A DNA stretch of 64,000 bases from positions 4,477,203-4,541,202 of the forward strand of contig NZ_JAGINW010000001.1 in assembly GCF_017876405.1 (NCBI RefSeq). The letters are read 5' to 3'. A program made the position numbers and the translations under genes. Positions within the stretch are counted from its first letter, which is position 1. Each line of letters starts with the position of its first letter. The DNA is from Kibdelosporangium banguiense. Its GTDB lineage: Bacteria; Actinomycetota; Actinomycetes; Mycobacteriales; Pseudonocardiaceae. Positions 18,740 through 27,408 of the stretch are shown piece by piece. The notes under the pieces are model-generated. The model had not been told where the DNA came from, did not search any database, and was given only the letters and a program-made list of their open reading frames with translations.

Positions 18740-18770
18740 TTGACCTCGATATTGCTTGAGGTTGCATGCT
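18740..18770 (+). promoter_or_regulatory. MerR-type long-spacer promoter before the ABC transporter
   Basis: A -35 TTGACC (18740-18745) and a weak -10 CATGCT (18765-18770) are separated by 19 bp instead of 17. A near-perfect dyad, ACCTCGA-N6-TTGAGGT (18743-18762), fills the spacer. This is the geometry of promoters activated by MerR-family regulators. It lies 40 nt upstream of the transporter start. Confidence 0.65.
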
Positions 18771-18810
18771 GGGGGCAAGTTGCCCGTGACGCCTGACTGG
18801 GGAGTAGGAC

Positions 18811-20682
18811 GTGGAGATCAATTTCAATTCGTGGATGGCGCTGGAAAGTGCCATGCAGGAGGGAGGCAAACGGGTCAGCCGGGCGACTGTCCGGCGGATC
18901 ATCAGGTTTGCCCGGCCCTTGCGTAAGGCTGTGTTCGTGCTGGTCGCCCTCAGTGTGGTGACGGCTGTGCTCGCGGTGGCGACGCCGCTGATCGCCGGAC
19001 GCGTGGTCGACGGGATCGTCAACCGGGAGGGAACCGGCCTGGTTGTCGGGCTCGCGCTGGTCATCGCCGCGATCGCGGTGGTCGACGCGGTCGTCGGGAT
19101 CGTGGAGAGGTGGCAGTCCGCGCGGGTCGGTGAGGACCTGATTCTCCGGCTGCGGCAGTCGGTTTTCGACCATGTGCAACGGATGCCGGTCGCGTTCTTC
19201 ACCCGGACCCGGACCGGTGCGCTGGTCAGCCGGCTGAACAACGACGTGATCGCGGCGCAGCGGGCGTTCTCGATGACACTGTCCACAGTGGTCAGCAACA
19301 TCATCGCGCTGGTGCTCACGCTGGCCGTGATGATCGCGTTGTCGTGGCAGATCACGTTACTGGCGTTGATCATGCTGCCGATCTTCTATCTGCCGGCGCG
19401 CCGGATGGGCCGTCGCCTGGCCGGGCTGGAGCGTGAGGCGGCCGGGCACAACGCCGCGATGACCACCCAGATGACCGAGCGGTTCTCCGCGCCCGGCGCG
19501 ACGTTGATCAAGCTTTTCGGGCGGCCCAAGGACGAATCGTCGGAGTTCGGCCGTCGCGCCAAGCGAGTCCGGGACATCGGTGTGCGGACAGCCGTGAACC
19601 AGTGGCTGTTCATGACTGCGCTGTCCCTGGTTTCCGCACTGGCGTTGGCTTTGGTGTACGGCCTCGGCGGATACCTCTCGCTGGAGGGGCAGCTCGACGC
19701 GGGCACGGTCGTGTCGTTGGCCTTGTTGCTGACCCGTCTTTACGGTCCGCTGACTGGCCTGGCCAACGCGCGTGTCGACGTCATGACCGCGTTGGTCAGC
19801 TTCGAGCGGGTCTTCGAGGTCCTGGATCTTCCGCCACTGATCAAGGAGAAGGCCGACGCCCGGCCTGTGCCGGACGGCCCGGTGTCCGTCGAGTTCGACA
19901 ACGTCCGGTTCTCGTATCCGGCAGCCGACAAGGTTTCCATTGCCTCCCTTGAGGATGTCGCCGTTCTGGACACTCGGGGCGGCGAGGAGGTTTTGCGCGG
20001 CATATCCTTCCGCGCCGAACCCGGGCAGCTCGTGGCCCTGGTCGGTTCCTCGGGTGCGGGCAAGTCGACCATCGCCTCTCTCGCGCCTCGCTTGTACGAC
20101 ACGGACTCCGGCTCGGTCCGGCTGTCCGATGTGGATGTCCGCGACCTGTCCTTCGACTCCATCCGCTACACGATGGGTCTGGTCACTCAGGACGGGCACC
20201 TGTTCCACGAGACGATCGGCGAGAACCTCCGTCTGGCGCGGCCGTCCGCGACCGACGAGGAACTCTGGGACTCACTGACCCGTGCCCGCCTGGACAACCT
20301 GGTCCGATCCCTGCCCGACCAGCTCGACACCGTCGTCGGTGAACGCGGCTACCGTTTGTCGGGCGGCGAACGTCAACGCCTCACCATCGCGCGCCTCTTA
20401 CTCGCCCAACCCAGGGTCGTCATTCTCGACGAAGCCACGGCCCACCTGGACTCATCCTCTGAGGCAGCGGTCCAGGAAGCACTGGTCGAAGCTCTGGCCG
20501 GCCGCACGTCCATCGTCATCGCCCACAGGCTCTCCACCGTCCGCGCCGCCGACCTGATCCTGGTCATCGAGGCAGGCCAGGTAATCGAACGCGGCACCCA
20601 CTCCGATCTCCTCGCCCAAAACGGCCGTTACGCGGAGCTCTACAACACCCAGTTCGACGACCGCCCAGTACCCACCGCCTGA
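18811..20682 (+). CDS. ABC exporter half-transporter (fused permease-ATPase)
   Basis: A 623-residue ABC type IV half-transporter that probably works as a homodimer exporting a small molecule or lipid. A soluble N-terminal arm of about 45 residues precedes six membrane helices (about residues 46-320). The ATPase domain has Walker A GSSGAGKST (near 411), a Q-loop, signature LSGGERQR (near 516), Walker B RVVILDEATAHLD and H-loop IAHRLST. GTG 18811 follows SD GGGGAG. A MerR-type promoter upstream suggests drug- or stress-induced expression. The 3' third uses noticeably more C-ending codons. Confidence 0.93.
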   Translation: MEINFNSWMALESAMQEGGKRVSRATVRRIIRFARPLRKAVFVLVALSVVTAVLAVATPLIAGRVVDGIVNREGTGLVVGLALVIAAIAVVDAVVGIVERWQSARVGEDLILRLRQSVFDHVQRMPVAFFTRTRTGALVSRLNNDVIAAQRAFSMTLSTVVSNIIALVLTLAVMIALSWQITLLALIMLPIFYLPARRMGRRLAGLEREAAGHNAAMTTQMTERFSAPGATLIKLFGRPKDESSEFGRRAKRVRDIGVRTAVNQWLFMTALSLVSALALALVYGLGGYLSLEGQLDAGTVVSLALLLTRLYGPLTGLANARVDVMTALVSFERVFEVLDLPPLIKEKADARPVPDGPVSVEFDNVRFSYPAADKVSIASLEDVAVLDTRGGEEVLRGISFRAEPGQLVALVGSSGAGKSTIASLAPRLYDTDSGSVRLSDVDVRDLSFDSIRYTMGLVTQDGHLFHETIGENLRLARPSATDEELWDSLTRARLDNLVRSLPDQLDTVVGERGYRLSGGERQRLTIARLLLAQPRVVILDEATAHLDSSSEAAVQEALVEALAGRTSIVIAHRLSTVRAADLILVIEAGQVIERGTHSDLLAQNGRYAELYNTQFDDRPVPTA

Positions 20683-20688
20683 CAGCCG

Positions 20689-20728
20689 GTCCGCCCAGCT
20701 CGGTTCGACGGTGACGAGCTGGGCGGAC
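20689..20728. terminator. Bidirectional terminator between convergent genes
   Basis: A 14-bp perfect stem (20689-20702 with 20715-20728) and a 12-nt loop lie between the ABC transporter stop (20682) and the stop of the convergent SRPBCC gene (20745). Confidence 0.75.
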
Positions 20729-20744
20729 GGCCTAGGGTCTGCTT

Positions 20745-21479
20745 TCACTCCTCGACGAGGTGATTGAGCCAGGACTGCCAGGCGGCGGTGCGCGACTCGC
20801 GGTCCACCGTGACGCCGTAGAAGTACTGGGTTGTGCTCACCATGTGGTGCAGGTCGTCGGCCATGAAGCGGTAGAAACCGTGTTCGGTGCGGATGCCGAG
20901 CAGCGACTTGTCGCGAAGGTCCACGACTCCATCGATGGGCTCGAGGCCCTCCGGGGTGAGGTGTACCTGCTCGCCGAGTGCCGGATCCGCGCCGAGCCGG
21001 GCGATCATGGTGGCCCACACTGTTTCGCCGGGCAGTTCGGTGAAGCCGGTGGCGACCACGCCGGTCACCGGCAGCCCGGGGAAGTGCCGGAAGTACTCGG
21101 CCAGGTTGTGCAGGAACATGGTCCAGCCCTTGCCGAAACCGTCGTACTCGGCTTCCCAGTCGTCGCCGAAGAATCCACTTTGGACCAGGCGGAGCACGGT
21201 GGTGCCACCCTGTCTGCCCTCGACCAGGAACTCGATTGTCATCGGCGGTTCGCCGTCCGGGCTGGGCGCGGCGTAGACGACCCGCTTACCCGGCTCCCAT
21301 TCCAGCACTTGGCCGGCCTGGGTGTTGCCGCCGCCGAAGTCCGCCTCGATCTGCTCGCCGGTGAGCTCGTGCGGCACGAACCAGATCGACATGCCCTGCG
21401 GAGTGGAGATCGCCTGCCAGACCTGGTCCGGTGTGGCGGCGAGCTCGATCTCCTTGGCCAGACGCCGGCGTTCGTCCAC
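20745..21479 (-). CDS. SRPBCC/AHSA1-like domain protein
   Basis: A 244-residue START-fold protein of the Activator-of-Hsp90-homologue (AHSA1/SRPBCC) group. It opens with KEIELAATPDQVWQAISTPQGMSIWFVP and has the strand motif GKRVVYAAPSPDG and GKGWTMFLHNLAEYF. A C-terminal extension of about 90 residues is a second, less conserved region. It lies 5 nt downstream of a VOC gene and ends an ArsR-VOC-SRPBCC operon. In such operons the SRPBCC and VOC proteins are usually uncharacterised ligand binders. Start GTG 21479 is favoured because it follows the upstream stop directly and matches the family start. Confidence 0.85.
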   Translation of the reverse strand: MDERRRLAKEIELAATPDQVWQAISTPQGMSIWFVPHELTGEQIEADFGGGNTQAGQVLEWEPGKRVVYAAPSPDGEPPMTIEFLVEGRQGGTTVLRLVQSGFFGDDWEAEYDGFGKGWTMFLHNLAEYFRHFPGLPVTGVVATGFTELPGETVWATMIARLGADPALGEQVHLTPEGLEPIDGVVDLRDKSLLGIRTEHGFYRFMADDLHHMVSTTQYFYGVTVDRESRTAAWQSWLNHLVEE

Positions 21480-21484
21480 CGCGA

Positions 21485-21895
21485 TCAGTCTTTCTGGACG
21501 AGCACGATGAGGTTGCCGCAGGTGTCGTCGAACACCGCCTGTGCGCCAAAATCGGTTTTTGCCGGCTCCATCGTGAACCTGGCCCCGAGCTGAGTCATCC
21601 GCTCGTAGTCCTTCTGCAGGTCCGTGGTGCCGAGCATGGTGAACGGCATGCCCGCGTCGTAGAGCGTCTTCTTGTACACCTGCGCGGCAGGCTTGCCGTT
21701 GATCTGAATCCCTGGGTTGCCGTCCGGCTCGAGCAGCAACTCGACGCCGTCCGGCGCGTCGGGCGAGACGACGGTCAGCCATTTCGCGTCGCCCACCGGG
21801 ATGTCGGTCTTCTTCACGAAGCCCAGCACGTCGGTGTAGAACGCAAGGGCCTTGTCCTGGTCGTCGACCAGGATGCTGGTCACCGGAACGAACAT
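21485..21895 (-). CDS. VOC-superfamily (glyoxalase-like) protein
   Basis: A 136-residue protein with two beta-alpha-beta-beta-beta repeats. It shows SILVDDQDKALAFYTDVLGF, the WLTVVSPD strand, and the second half ending FDDTCGNLIVLVQKD with the usual metal-ligand-like E/N positions. It may be a glyoxalase, dioxygenase or antibiotic-binding relative; sequence alone does not decide. ATG 21895 has AAAGG upstream and begins 3 nt after the stop of the upstream ArsR gene (ending at 21898); a TTG six nt earlier is less likely. Confidence 0.87.
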   Translation of the reverse strand: MFVPVTSILVDDQDKALAFYTDVLGFVKKTDIPVGDAKWLTVVSPDAPDGVELLLEPDGNPGIQINGKPAAQVYKKTLYDAGMPFTMLGTTDLQKDYERMTQLGARFTMEPAKTDFGAQAVFDDTCGNLIVLVQKD

Positions 21896-21897
21896 CG

Positions 21898-22491
21898 TCA
21901 ACCTTTCTCTTCTCGTCGGACTGTCGGATGCACGGCGACCACGAGCCGGTGTGCCCGTCCGCCGGGTGCGGATTCGTCGTGGTACTTCGAGATCAGCGAC
22001 GTCACTGCCCCGGACAGCTCCTCGGCGAACGCGGCGCGATCGGCCGCGGAGGCGAACCTGACCTCACCGTCGATGGCGAACGTCGCGAGCCGCTTGCGAG
22101 CCTTGGCCGCGCCGGTGATCAACTCGCCTACGTCACGCACTAATCGCGCGGCCACCGCGAGCAGCCAGCGCGCGGACAGCTGGTCCGGGGACCGCTCCGG
22201 ATCAGGCTCGACCGCGGCCAGGACGCTCGGCGAGATCACATACGAGGCTGCGGTCGCCTGCAGCACGCGCTCGGTGCAGTTGCCTTTGCGCCGCTCCTCG
22301 ACCAGCTCGACCAACCCGTGCCGCTCCAGTTCGCGCAGGTGATAGTTGACCTTTTGCCTGGTCAGCCCCACCCGCTGGGCCAGCGTGGTCGCCGAGCCGG
22401 GTTCGGACAGCTCGGCGAGCAGCCTGGCACGCACCGGGTCCAGCGAGACCTCGGCCGCTCCCGGATCGTCGATCACTGCCACGTCGTGCAT
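21898..22491 (-). CDS. ArsR-type winged-helix regulator with SRPBCC-operon partner
   Basis: A 197-residue regulator. The N-terminal winged helix (residues about 14-85) shows DPVRARLLAELSEPGSATTLAQRVGLTRQKVNYHLRELERHGLVEL. A C-terminal helical domain of about 100 residues probably controls dimerisation or ligand binding. No metal-binding cysteine cluster is seen, so it is not a classical metal sensor. It is the first gene of a three-gene minus-strand operon with the VOC and SRPBCC proteins and probably represses it. Confidence 0.88.
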   Translation of the reverse strand: MHDVAVIDDPGAAEVSLDPVRARLLAELSEPGSATTLAQRVGLTRQKVNYHLRELERHGLVELVEERRKGNCTERVLQATAASYVISPSVLAAVEPDPERSPDQLSARWLLAVAARLVRDVGELITGAAKARKRLATFAIDGEVRFASAADRAAFAEELSGAVTSLISKYHDESAPGGRAHRLVVAVHPTVRREEKG

Positions 22492-22532
22492 GCCCGCACA
22501 GTCGCACCGACAACTTTTTTTGTCAAGAAACG

Positions 22533-23198
22533 TCACCCGTGTGTGTGGTGGTTCTCGTCGGCTGGATTGGTGGCCAGGACACAGGCGACGGGCGGGTCGA
22601 GGTCGAGGGTCTCGACCCGGAACCGGGCAAAGCCTGCCTGGGTGAGCAGGTCTTGGAGTCCTTGGGCGGCTTGGGTTGTGGTATCCCTGGTGGCGCCGGG
22701 GCAGCGGGGCTGGGTCACGAGGGCGATGCGTCCTCCGGGGCGCAGGAGCCGTCGCAGGCCACGGAGCGTCTCGACGGGATCGGCCCAGAAGCCGATGGAG
22801 TTGACGGCCAAGATCATGTCGAGCGGTTCGTCGAAGCTCGGGAGCTGGTCCACGGACGCCTGAACGAGTTCGACGCGGTGGGCGCGGATGGCAGCCTGGT
22901 TGCGTCGGCTGGCCTGGCGGACCATGACTTCGGAGTGGTCGATGCCGTAGACGTGGCCTTGGTGGGCACGTTGCGCGAGCTCGGCTATGGCGAGGCCGGG
23001 GCCGAAGCCGATTTCGAGCACCCGGTCTGTGGGCCGCGGTTCGAGCTGTGCCACTGCCCATCGGTTGCGCTGCTGGTTGGAGCGGCGATGGGCCATGATC
23101 CAGCCGGCCACCTGTCCGGGGATGCCCCGGGGACGACCGAACTGCCGGACAATTGTCATGATCGCGCGTCGTTTGAGGGTTCTGTCTGCTGTCGTCAC
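22533..23198 (-). CDS. Class I SAM-dependent methyltransferase
   Basis: A 221-residue methyltransferase. Motif I is RVLEIGFGPGLAIAELA, with acidic loop YGIDHSEVM, motif II-like DMILAVNSIGFW and post-motif LRGLRRLLRPGGRIALVTQ. The substrate is unknown; quinone, lipid and small-molecule methylases share this fold. GTG 23198 would make the transcript leaderless given the -10 element at 23206-23211. The alternative ATG 23159 (MTIVRQFGRP) would give a 39-nt leader. It is divergent from a MerR regulator, with a MerR-type promoter between them, so the regulator probably controls this gene. Confidence 0.88.
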   Translation of the reverse strand: MTTADRTLKRRAIMTIVRQFGRPRGIPGQVAGWIMAHRRSNQQRNRWAVAQLEPRPTDRVLEIGFGPGLAIAELAQRAHQGHVYGIDHSEVMVRQASRRNQAAIRAHRVELVQASVDQLPSFDEPLDMILAVNSIGFWADPVETLRGLRRLLRPGGRIALVTQPRCPGATRDTTTQAAQGLQDLLTQAGFARFRVETLDLDPPVACVLATNPADENHHTHG

Positions 23199-23205
23199 GG
23201 TAGCG

Positions 23206-23236
23206 ATCCAACGGTTTCAAGTACGCTCGAAGTCAA
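23206..23236 (-). promoter_or_regulatory. MerR-type promoter driving the methyltransferase
   Basis: On the minus strand, TTGACT (23236-23231) and TTGGAT (23211-23206) are separated by 19 bp. A dyad-like ACTTCGA-N6-TTGAAAC lies in the spacer, close to the motif before the ABC transporter at 18740. The start point would fall at about 23199, at the GTG codon. Confidence 0.6.
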
Positions 23237-23237
23237 G

Positions 23238-23666
23238 ATGCCGGAACAGCAATTGACCATCGGCGAGTTGGCGCATCGCACGGGCGTCGCCACCTCGGCC
23301 TTGCGCTACTGGGACCAGATCGGCCTGCTCCCGGCGCCGGCCCGGGTCTCTGGTCACCGGCGCTATCCACCCTCGGCGATCGAGCGGGTCGGCGAGATCC
23401 TGCTGCTGCGGGAAATCGGCTACACGCTGCGCGAACTCAAAGCGCTCATCGCCGCGCGCACCCAGTCCGGCGACGCCTGGCGAGCCCTGGCCCAGCGCAA
23501 ACTGACCGAGCTCGACCGGTGTATCGCCCACGCCAATGTCGCCCGCACCGCGGTCGCTCACGCCTTGGCCTGCCCCCACGAGAACATCCTCGAATGCCCC
23601 AACTTCGCCGGCGTTGTCGCGGCCCGCCTGGCCGGGAAGTCCCTCGCTGAGGCTCATCCGCACTGA
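23238..23666 (+). CDS. MerR-family transcriptional regulator
   Basis: A 142-residue regulator with a MerR winged helix (LTIGELAHRTGVATSALRYWDQIGLLPAPARVSGHRRYP), a coiled-coil dimer helix (about residues 76-110) and a C-terminal tail with two cysteines spaced C-x7-C (CPHENILEC). The Cys pair could be a redox or thiol sensor, though metal binding is possible. It is divergently transcribed from the methyltransferase. The intergenic region is only 39 bp and holds a 19-bp-spacer promoter, the classical MerR target arrangement. Confidence 0.9.
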   Translation: MPEQQLTIGELAHRTGVATSALRYWDQIGLLPAPARVSGHRRYPPSAIERVGEILLLREIGYTLRELKALIAARTQSGDAWRALAQRKLTELDRCIAHANVARTAVAHALACPHENILECPNFAGVVAARLAGKSLAEAHPH

Positions 23667-23736
23667 TCGGCCGCACGCGAGGAATACCGGCAAGGCGAAC
23701 CCGAAATCCATTATCGACAGATGCCGGGCTTTTCCG

Positions 23737-24031
23737 TTACCGCTGGGCGAATCGGTCGAGGGCGGCGCGTATGCGGGTGCGCATCGTGTCGCTGCCTGTG
23801 TGGCCCGAGTCGCTGATGACGATCAGTTCCGCGTCCGGCCAGACCTTGGTGAGCTCCCATGCGGTGCCGATCGGACCGCCCATGTCGAGCCGGCCGTGGA
23901 TCAACACACCTGGGATGCCTGCGAGGCGTCCGGCGTCGCGCACCAGGGCACCTTCCTCCAGCCAGGCGCCGTTGGCGAAGTAGTGCGCGCAGATTCGGAC
24001 GAAGGCCAGCCGGGCGGATGAGTCCAGCTGT
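23737..24031 (-). pseudogene. Proline iminopeptidase, C-terminal remnant
   Basis: About 98 residues of the C-terminus of an alpha/beta-hydrolase prolyl aminopeptidase. Recognisable segments are RLAFVRICAHYFANGAWLEE, GIPGVLIHGRLDMGGP, TAWELTKVWPDAELIV and the catalytic-His loop SDSGHTGSD. The family is normally about 310-320 residues. The N-terminal two thirds, with the nucleophile serine, is absent. Similarity stops near 24031 just inside the MarR gene, and an in-frame stop follows upstream. The gene is a dead fragment left by a deletion or rearrangement. Confidence 0.8.
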
Positions 24032-24509
24032 TTTTGGTCCCGAGCTTCTGGGAACGCGGCTTCGTCATCTGCTTGAGCTCATGGAGAGCGCTGTCGCGGC
24101 TGGCTACACCGATCTCGGGCTGGACGGGTTCCGCCCGAGATTCACGCCGATCATCGGGACGTTGGCCGCTTCAGGACCCAGCTCTATCCGCGACCTGGCC
24201 CAGGTCACCGGGGTGACTCACTCCGCGGCGAGCCAGACCGTGGCCCAGCTGGTCAAGCAGGAACTGGTCATCCTGACCCCAGGCCAGGACGCCCGGCAGC
24301 GGATCGTCCACCTGACACCGAAAGCCAAGTGGCTGCTGCCGATCCTGCAGGCCGAATGGGCGGCCACCACCGCCGCGGCCACCGAGTTGGAGGCTGAGCT
24401 GTCATTCCCTTTGAGCCGCCTCATCGATGAGGCGCTCGATGCTCTGCAACGCCGTCCAATGCGACAACGAATCGCTGACGTGTCCCCGGCCAGGCGCCTT
24501 GAGCCTTAG
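24018..24509 (+). CDS. MarR-family transcriptional regulator
   Basis: A 163-residue winged-helix regulator. The DNA-binding core is PSSIRDLAQVTGVTHSAASQTVAQLVKQELVILTPGQDARQRIVHLT, with flanking dimerisation helices (ELLGTRLRHLLELMESAVAAGY and the C-terminal TAAATELEAEL). ATG 24018 gives the natural family start; longer upstream reading is antisense to the iminopeptidase remnant. It may once have had a target gene where the remnant now lies. It is convergent with the SNF2 helicase gene and overlaps its stop by 4 nt. Confidence 0.87.
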   Translation: MSPAVFGPELLGTRLRHLLELMESAVAAGYTDLGLDGFRPRFTPIIGTLAASGPSSIRDLAQVTGVTHSAASQTVAQLVKQELVILTPGQDARQRIVHLTPKAKWLLPILQAEWAATTAAATELEAELSFPLSRLIDEALDALQRRPMRQRIADVSPARRLEP

Positions 24510-27373
24510 CCGAAGAGCATGCGGATGTCGTCGGCGTTGAGGGCTGAGCCGAACATGGCGCCGTCGTCCATGACGCTGGTGAACAGCTCGGCTTTCTTGC
24601 TCTTGAGCGCCATGACTTTCTCCTCGATGGTGTCCTTGGCGATCAGGCGGTAGACCATGACGTTGCGGGTCTGGCCGATCCGGTGGGTCCGGTCGACGGC
24701 CTGGGCCTCGGTGGCCGGGTTCCACCACGGGTCGAGGATGAAGCAGTAGTCCGCCTCGGTCAGGTTGAGACCGAACCCGCCGGCCTTGAGGCTGATCAGG
24801 AAGACCGGTGTGGCGCCTTCCTTGAAGCCGGCGACGACACCGCCGCGGTCGCGGGTCGAGCCGTCGAGATAGCTGTACGGGATTCCGGCCGCGTCGAGCT
24901 GTTTGCGCACTATGTCGAGGAAACTGGTGAACTGGCTGAAGACCAGCGCCCTGTGACCGCCCTCGACCACATCCCGGAGTTGTTCGAGCAGGGCGTCGAT
25001 CTTGGCACACGGCAGGTCGCGATGCTGCTCGTCCATCAGCGCGGGATGCAGGCTCAGTTGCCGGAGCATGGTCAACGAGCGGAAGATCGTGAACCTGTTC
25101 TTGTTCATGTCCTCGTCGACCATGCCCAGCACGCGCTGCCGTTCGCGTTGCAGATGGGTCTGGTAGACCTTGCGGTGCCGGGGATGCAGCTCGACTTCGA
25201 GGATCTGCTCCTGCTTGGCCGGCAGGTCGGCCGCCACCTGCTCTTTGGTCCGCCGTTTGACCAGGGGCCGGACCCGTCTGCGCAACTGCGCGAGCAGTCC
25301 GGGGTCGCCGACCCGCTCGATCCTGCGGGCGTAGTACTGCTGGAACCGCACAGGATCCGGGAACAGGCCCGGCGCCGTGATCGACAGCAACGACCACAGC
25401 TCCATCAGATTGTTCTCCATCGGCGTACCGGTGATGGCCAGCTTGAACGGCGCAGGCAGCCGCCTTGCACACTGGTAGACCTTGGACTGGTGGTTTTTGA
25501 CCACCTGGGCCTCATCCAGTACGAGACCGGCCCACGGCAGCTTGGCGTACGCGTCGAAATCCAGGCGTAGCAACGTGTACGACGTGACAACGACATCGGC
25601 ATCGGCGGCGATCTGGCTGATGTCCTGCTTCCTGCGCCGCATTGTGTCCGAAATGGACATTACTTTCAGGTCTGGCGTGAACCGTGCGGCTTCGACTTCC
25701 CAGTTTGACACGACGCTTGTCGGCGCGACGACCAGGAACGGTGTGTCCGTGGTTTTCCTTGCGTGACAGATCAATGCCAGGGTTTGCAGTGTCTTGCCGA
25801 GGCCCATGTCGTCGGCCAGGACGCCGCCGAGCTTGTTCTCCCACAGGAAGGCCAGCCACTGGAAGCCGGTCACCTGGTACGGGCGCAGCAGGGCGTCCGG
25901 CATGGCCGGGATTTCCACCTGCTCGGCTTCCTCGAGCGACAACAGGCCGTGCACCTGCCGCCGCCACGCCCGGGCCTGGCGCTCGACCACGCCGATGTTC
26001 ACCAGTTCGTCCCAGAGCCCGGCCTGGAATCTGCTGATCTTGAGCGAGTCGGTGGGCTGGTCGAGCAACGCCCGCGCCTCGATGATCAGCTTGTGCAGCG
26101 CCCGCAGCTCGGGCTTCTGCAAGGAGAAATAGGCGCCGTCGGGCAACAGGAGATACGGCTTGTCCTTTGACAGGGCCAGGAACACGTCCATGAACGGGAT
26201 CGTGCGGCCCTCGACCGTGACGTTCACGCCAAGGTCGAACCAGTCCGTCTGGCCCGGGATCTCCTCGGTGGATACGCCGATCTGTACCGAGTCACCCGCC
26301 TCGCGGTACTCCGCGGGCACGCCGGCGATGTCGACCTCGACCTGTTCGGCAAGCATGGGAAGTACTTCGGTGGTGAACTGCATCGTGTCGACACCGCGCA
26401 GAAACCGGTCCACAGGTTCAACGGTCAGCCGCGCCAGGATGTCGCTTTCCATGGCCAGATCCCGATATGGGCCTGGCTCTGCGTCGAGCGAGGCCCGTAC
26501 CTGCTTCTCGCCGATCTGGTAAACCCATTCCCAGACAAGCTCGAGGTCATGTTCGTCCAGATAGGACGCACTCAGAACGAGCCTGGGCTCGGATATCACG
26601 GGTGGCGTGAACGAGCCGTCGGACGACACGATCTCGGCCATGTGCCGGAGCTTCGGGTAGTAGCGGTCCACGAACCTGGGCCGCTCCCGCGCCGGAATCA
26701 CCAACTGGCGATCGGCGAGAATCATGTCCTGCAACGGTTGCGGCGCCTGCCTGTCGAGTCTCGCCAGCCCGATCCGGCAATCCTCGTAGTCACCCGCCTC
26801 AACCAGTTCGGCTCGCCGCACGTACACAAACCCATGGCCATCGCCGATGAACCGGAGCGGCACCGCGTCTGCCACGTGCTCGACCCGTACACACGGCGTC
26901 ACAACAAGATCGTCATCGCTCTGGGCGTCCAGGCAGATCTGAGCGGAGCCGTACCCGTCGATCGCGCCGAACCGTTTCTGGGCGTGTACCAGCTGCACGC
27001 CGATCTCCTGGGCCTCATCCAGGAAGGTCCACAGATACCGGCTGTCGAACCTGGACAGATCGATCACCCGGTCATCGCGGAAGTGAACAGATTCCTGCGA
27101 GCGATAAAGCGCATACATCTGCTGCAACAGCCGCACATGCGAGCTGTTGTACCCGAACGGGCCCAGCTTTCCCCAGGACAATCCGCTGCCGACCCAGCCG
27201 TTTCGGCCCTGGCGCACCACTTTGGCGAAGATCGTCGGACCAGGAGCGGGGCCACGCACGCGCGACAGCAACGGCTCTGTCGCCAGCGTCAGCTCGATGC
27301 CCAGGGATGCTCCGCCCAGGTCCTGGTCAGGACTGAGCAGTGATCCCAGGGACTGTTCCCACTCCGATGTCAC
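24506..27373 (-). CDS. SNF2-family DEAD/DEAH-box helicase
   Basis: A 955-residue ATP-dependent DNA translocase of the SNF2/RapA-like group. The N-terminal 470 residues include a SWIM-free bacterial SNF2-associated region. The motor has motif I DDMGLGKTLQT (near 525), motif II DEAQ, motif III TGTPMENN, and C-terminal motifs IV-VI including LDGSTRDRGGVV and DRTHRIGQTRNV. The ending KSKKAELFTSVMDDG is typical of the family. The role may be chromosome-protein remodelling or polymerase recycling; defence-associated SNF2 proteins look similar. A VOC gene lies 35 nt upstream on the same strand. The 3' end overlaps the convergent MarR gene by 4 nt. Confidence 0.92.
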   Translation of the reverse strand: MTSEWEQSLGSLLSPDQDLGGASLGIELTLATEPLLSRVRGPAPGPTIFAKVVRQGRNGWVGSGLSWGKLGPFGYNSSHVRLLQQMYALYRSQESVHFRDDRVIDLSRFDSRYLWTFLDEAQEIGVQLVHAQKRFGAIDGYGSAQICLDAQSDDDLVVTPCVRVEHVADAVPLRFIGDGHGFVYVRRAELVEAGDYEDCRIGLARLDRQAPQPLQDMILADRQLVIPARERPRFVDRYYPKLRHMAEIVSSDGSFTPPVISEPRLVLSASYLDEHDLELVWEWVYQIGEKQVRASLDAEPGPYRDLAMESDILARLTVEPVDRFLRGVDTMQFTTEVLPMLAEQVEVDIAGVPAEYREAGDSVQIGVSTEEIPGQTDWFDLGVNVTVEGRTIPFMDVFLALSKDKPYLLLPDGAYFSLQKPELRALHKLIIEARALLDQPTDSLKISRFQAGLWDELVNIGVVERQARAWRRQVHGLLSLEEAEQVEIPAMPDALLRPYQVTGFQWLAFLWENKLGGVLADDMGLGKTLQTLALICHARKTTDTPFLVVAPTSVVSNWEVEAARFTPDLKVMSISDTMRRRKQDISQIAADADVVVTSYTLLRLDFDAYAKLPWAGLVLDEAQVVKNHQSKVYQCARRLPAPFKLAITGTPMENNLMELWSLLSITAPGLFPDPVRFQQYYARRIERVGDPGLLAQLRRRVRPLVKRRTKEQVAADLPAKQEQILEVELHPRHRKVYQTHLQRERQRVLGMVDEDMNKNRFTIFRSLTMLRQLSLHPALMDEQHRDLPCAKIDALLEQLRDVVEGGHRALVFSQFTSFLDIVRKQLDAAGIPYSYLDGSTRDRGGVVAGFKEGATPVFLISLKAGGFGLNLTEADYCFILDPWWNPATEAQAVDRTHRIGQTRNVMVYRLIAKDTIEEKVMALKSKKAELFTSVMDDGAMFGSALNADDIRMLFG

Positions 27374-27408
27374 ACGACCACGCTAGCCGGAGGCACCGAC
27401 AGTTTTGG

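Noticed and set aside
22539..23240. Plus-strand extension upstream of the MerR gene
   Set aside because: It lies wholly opposite the methyltransferase and has no coding features; the MerR domain starts at 23238.
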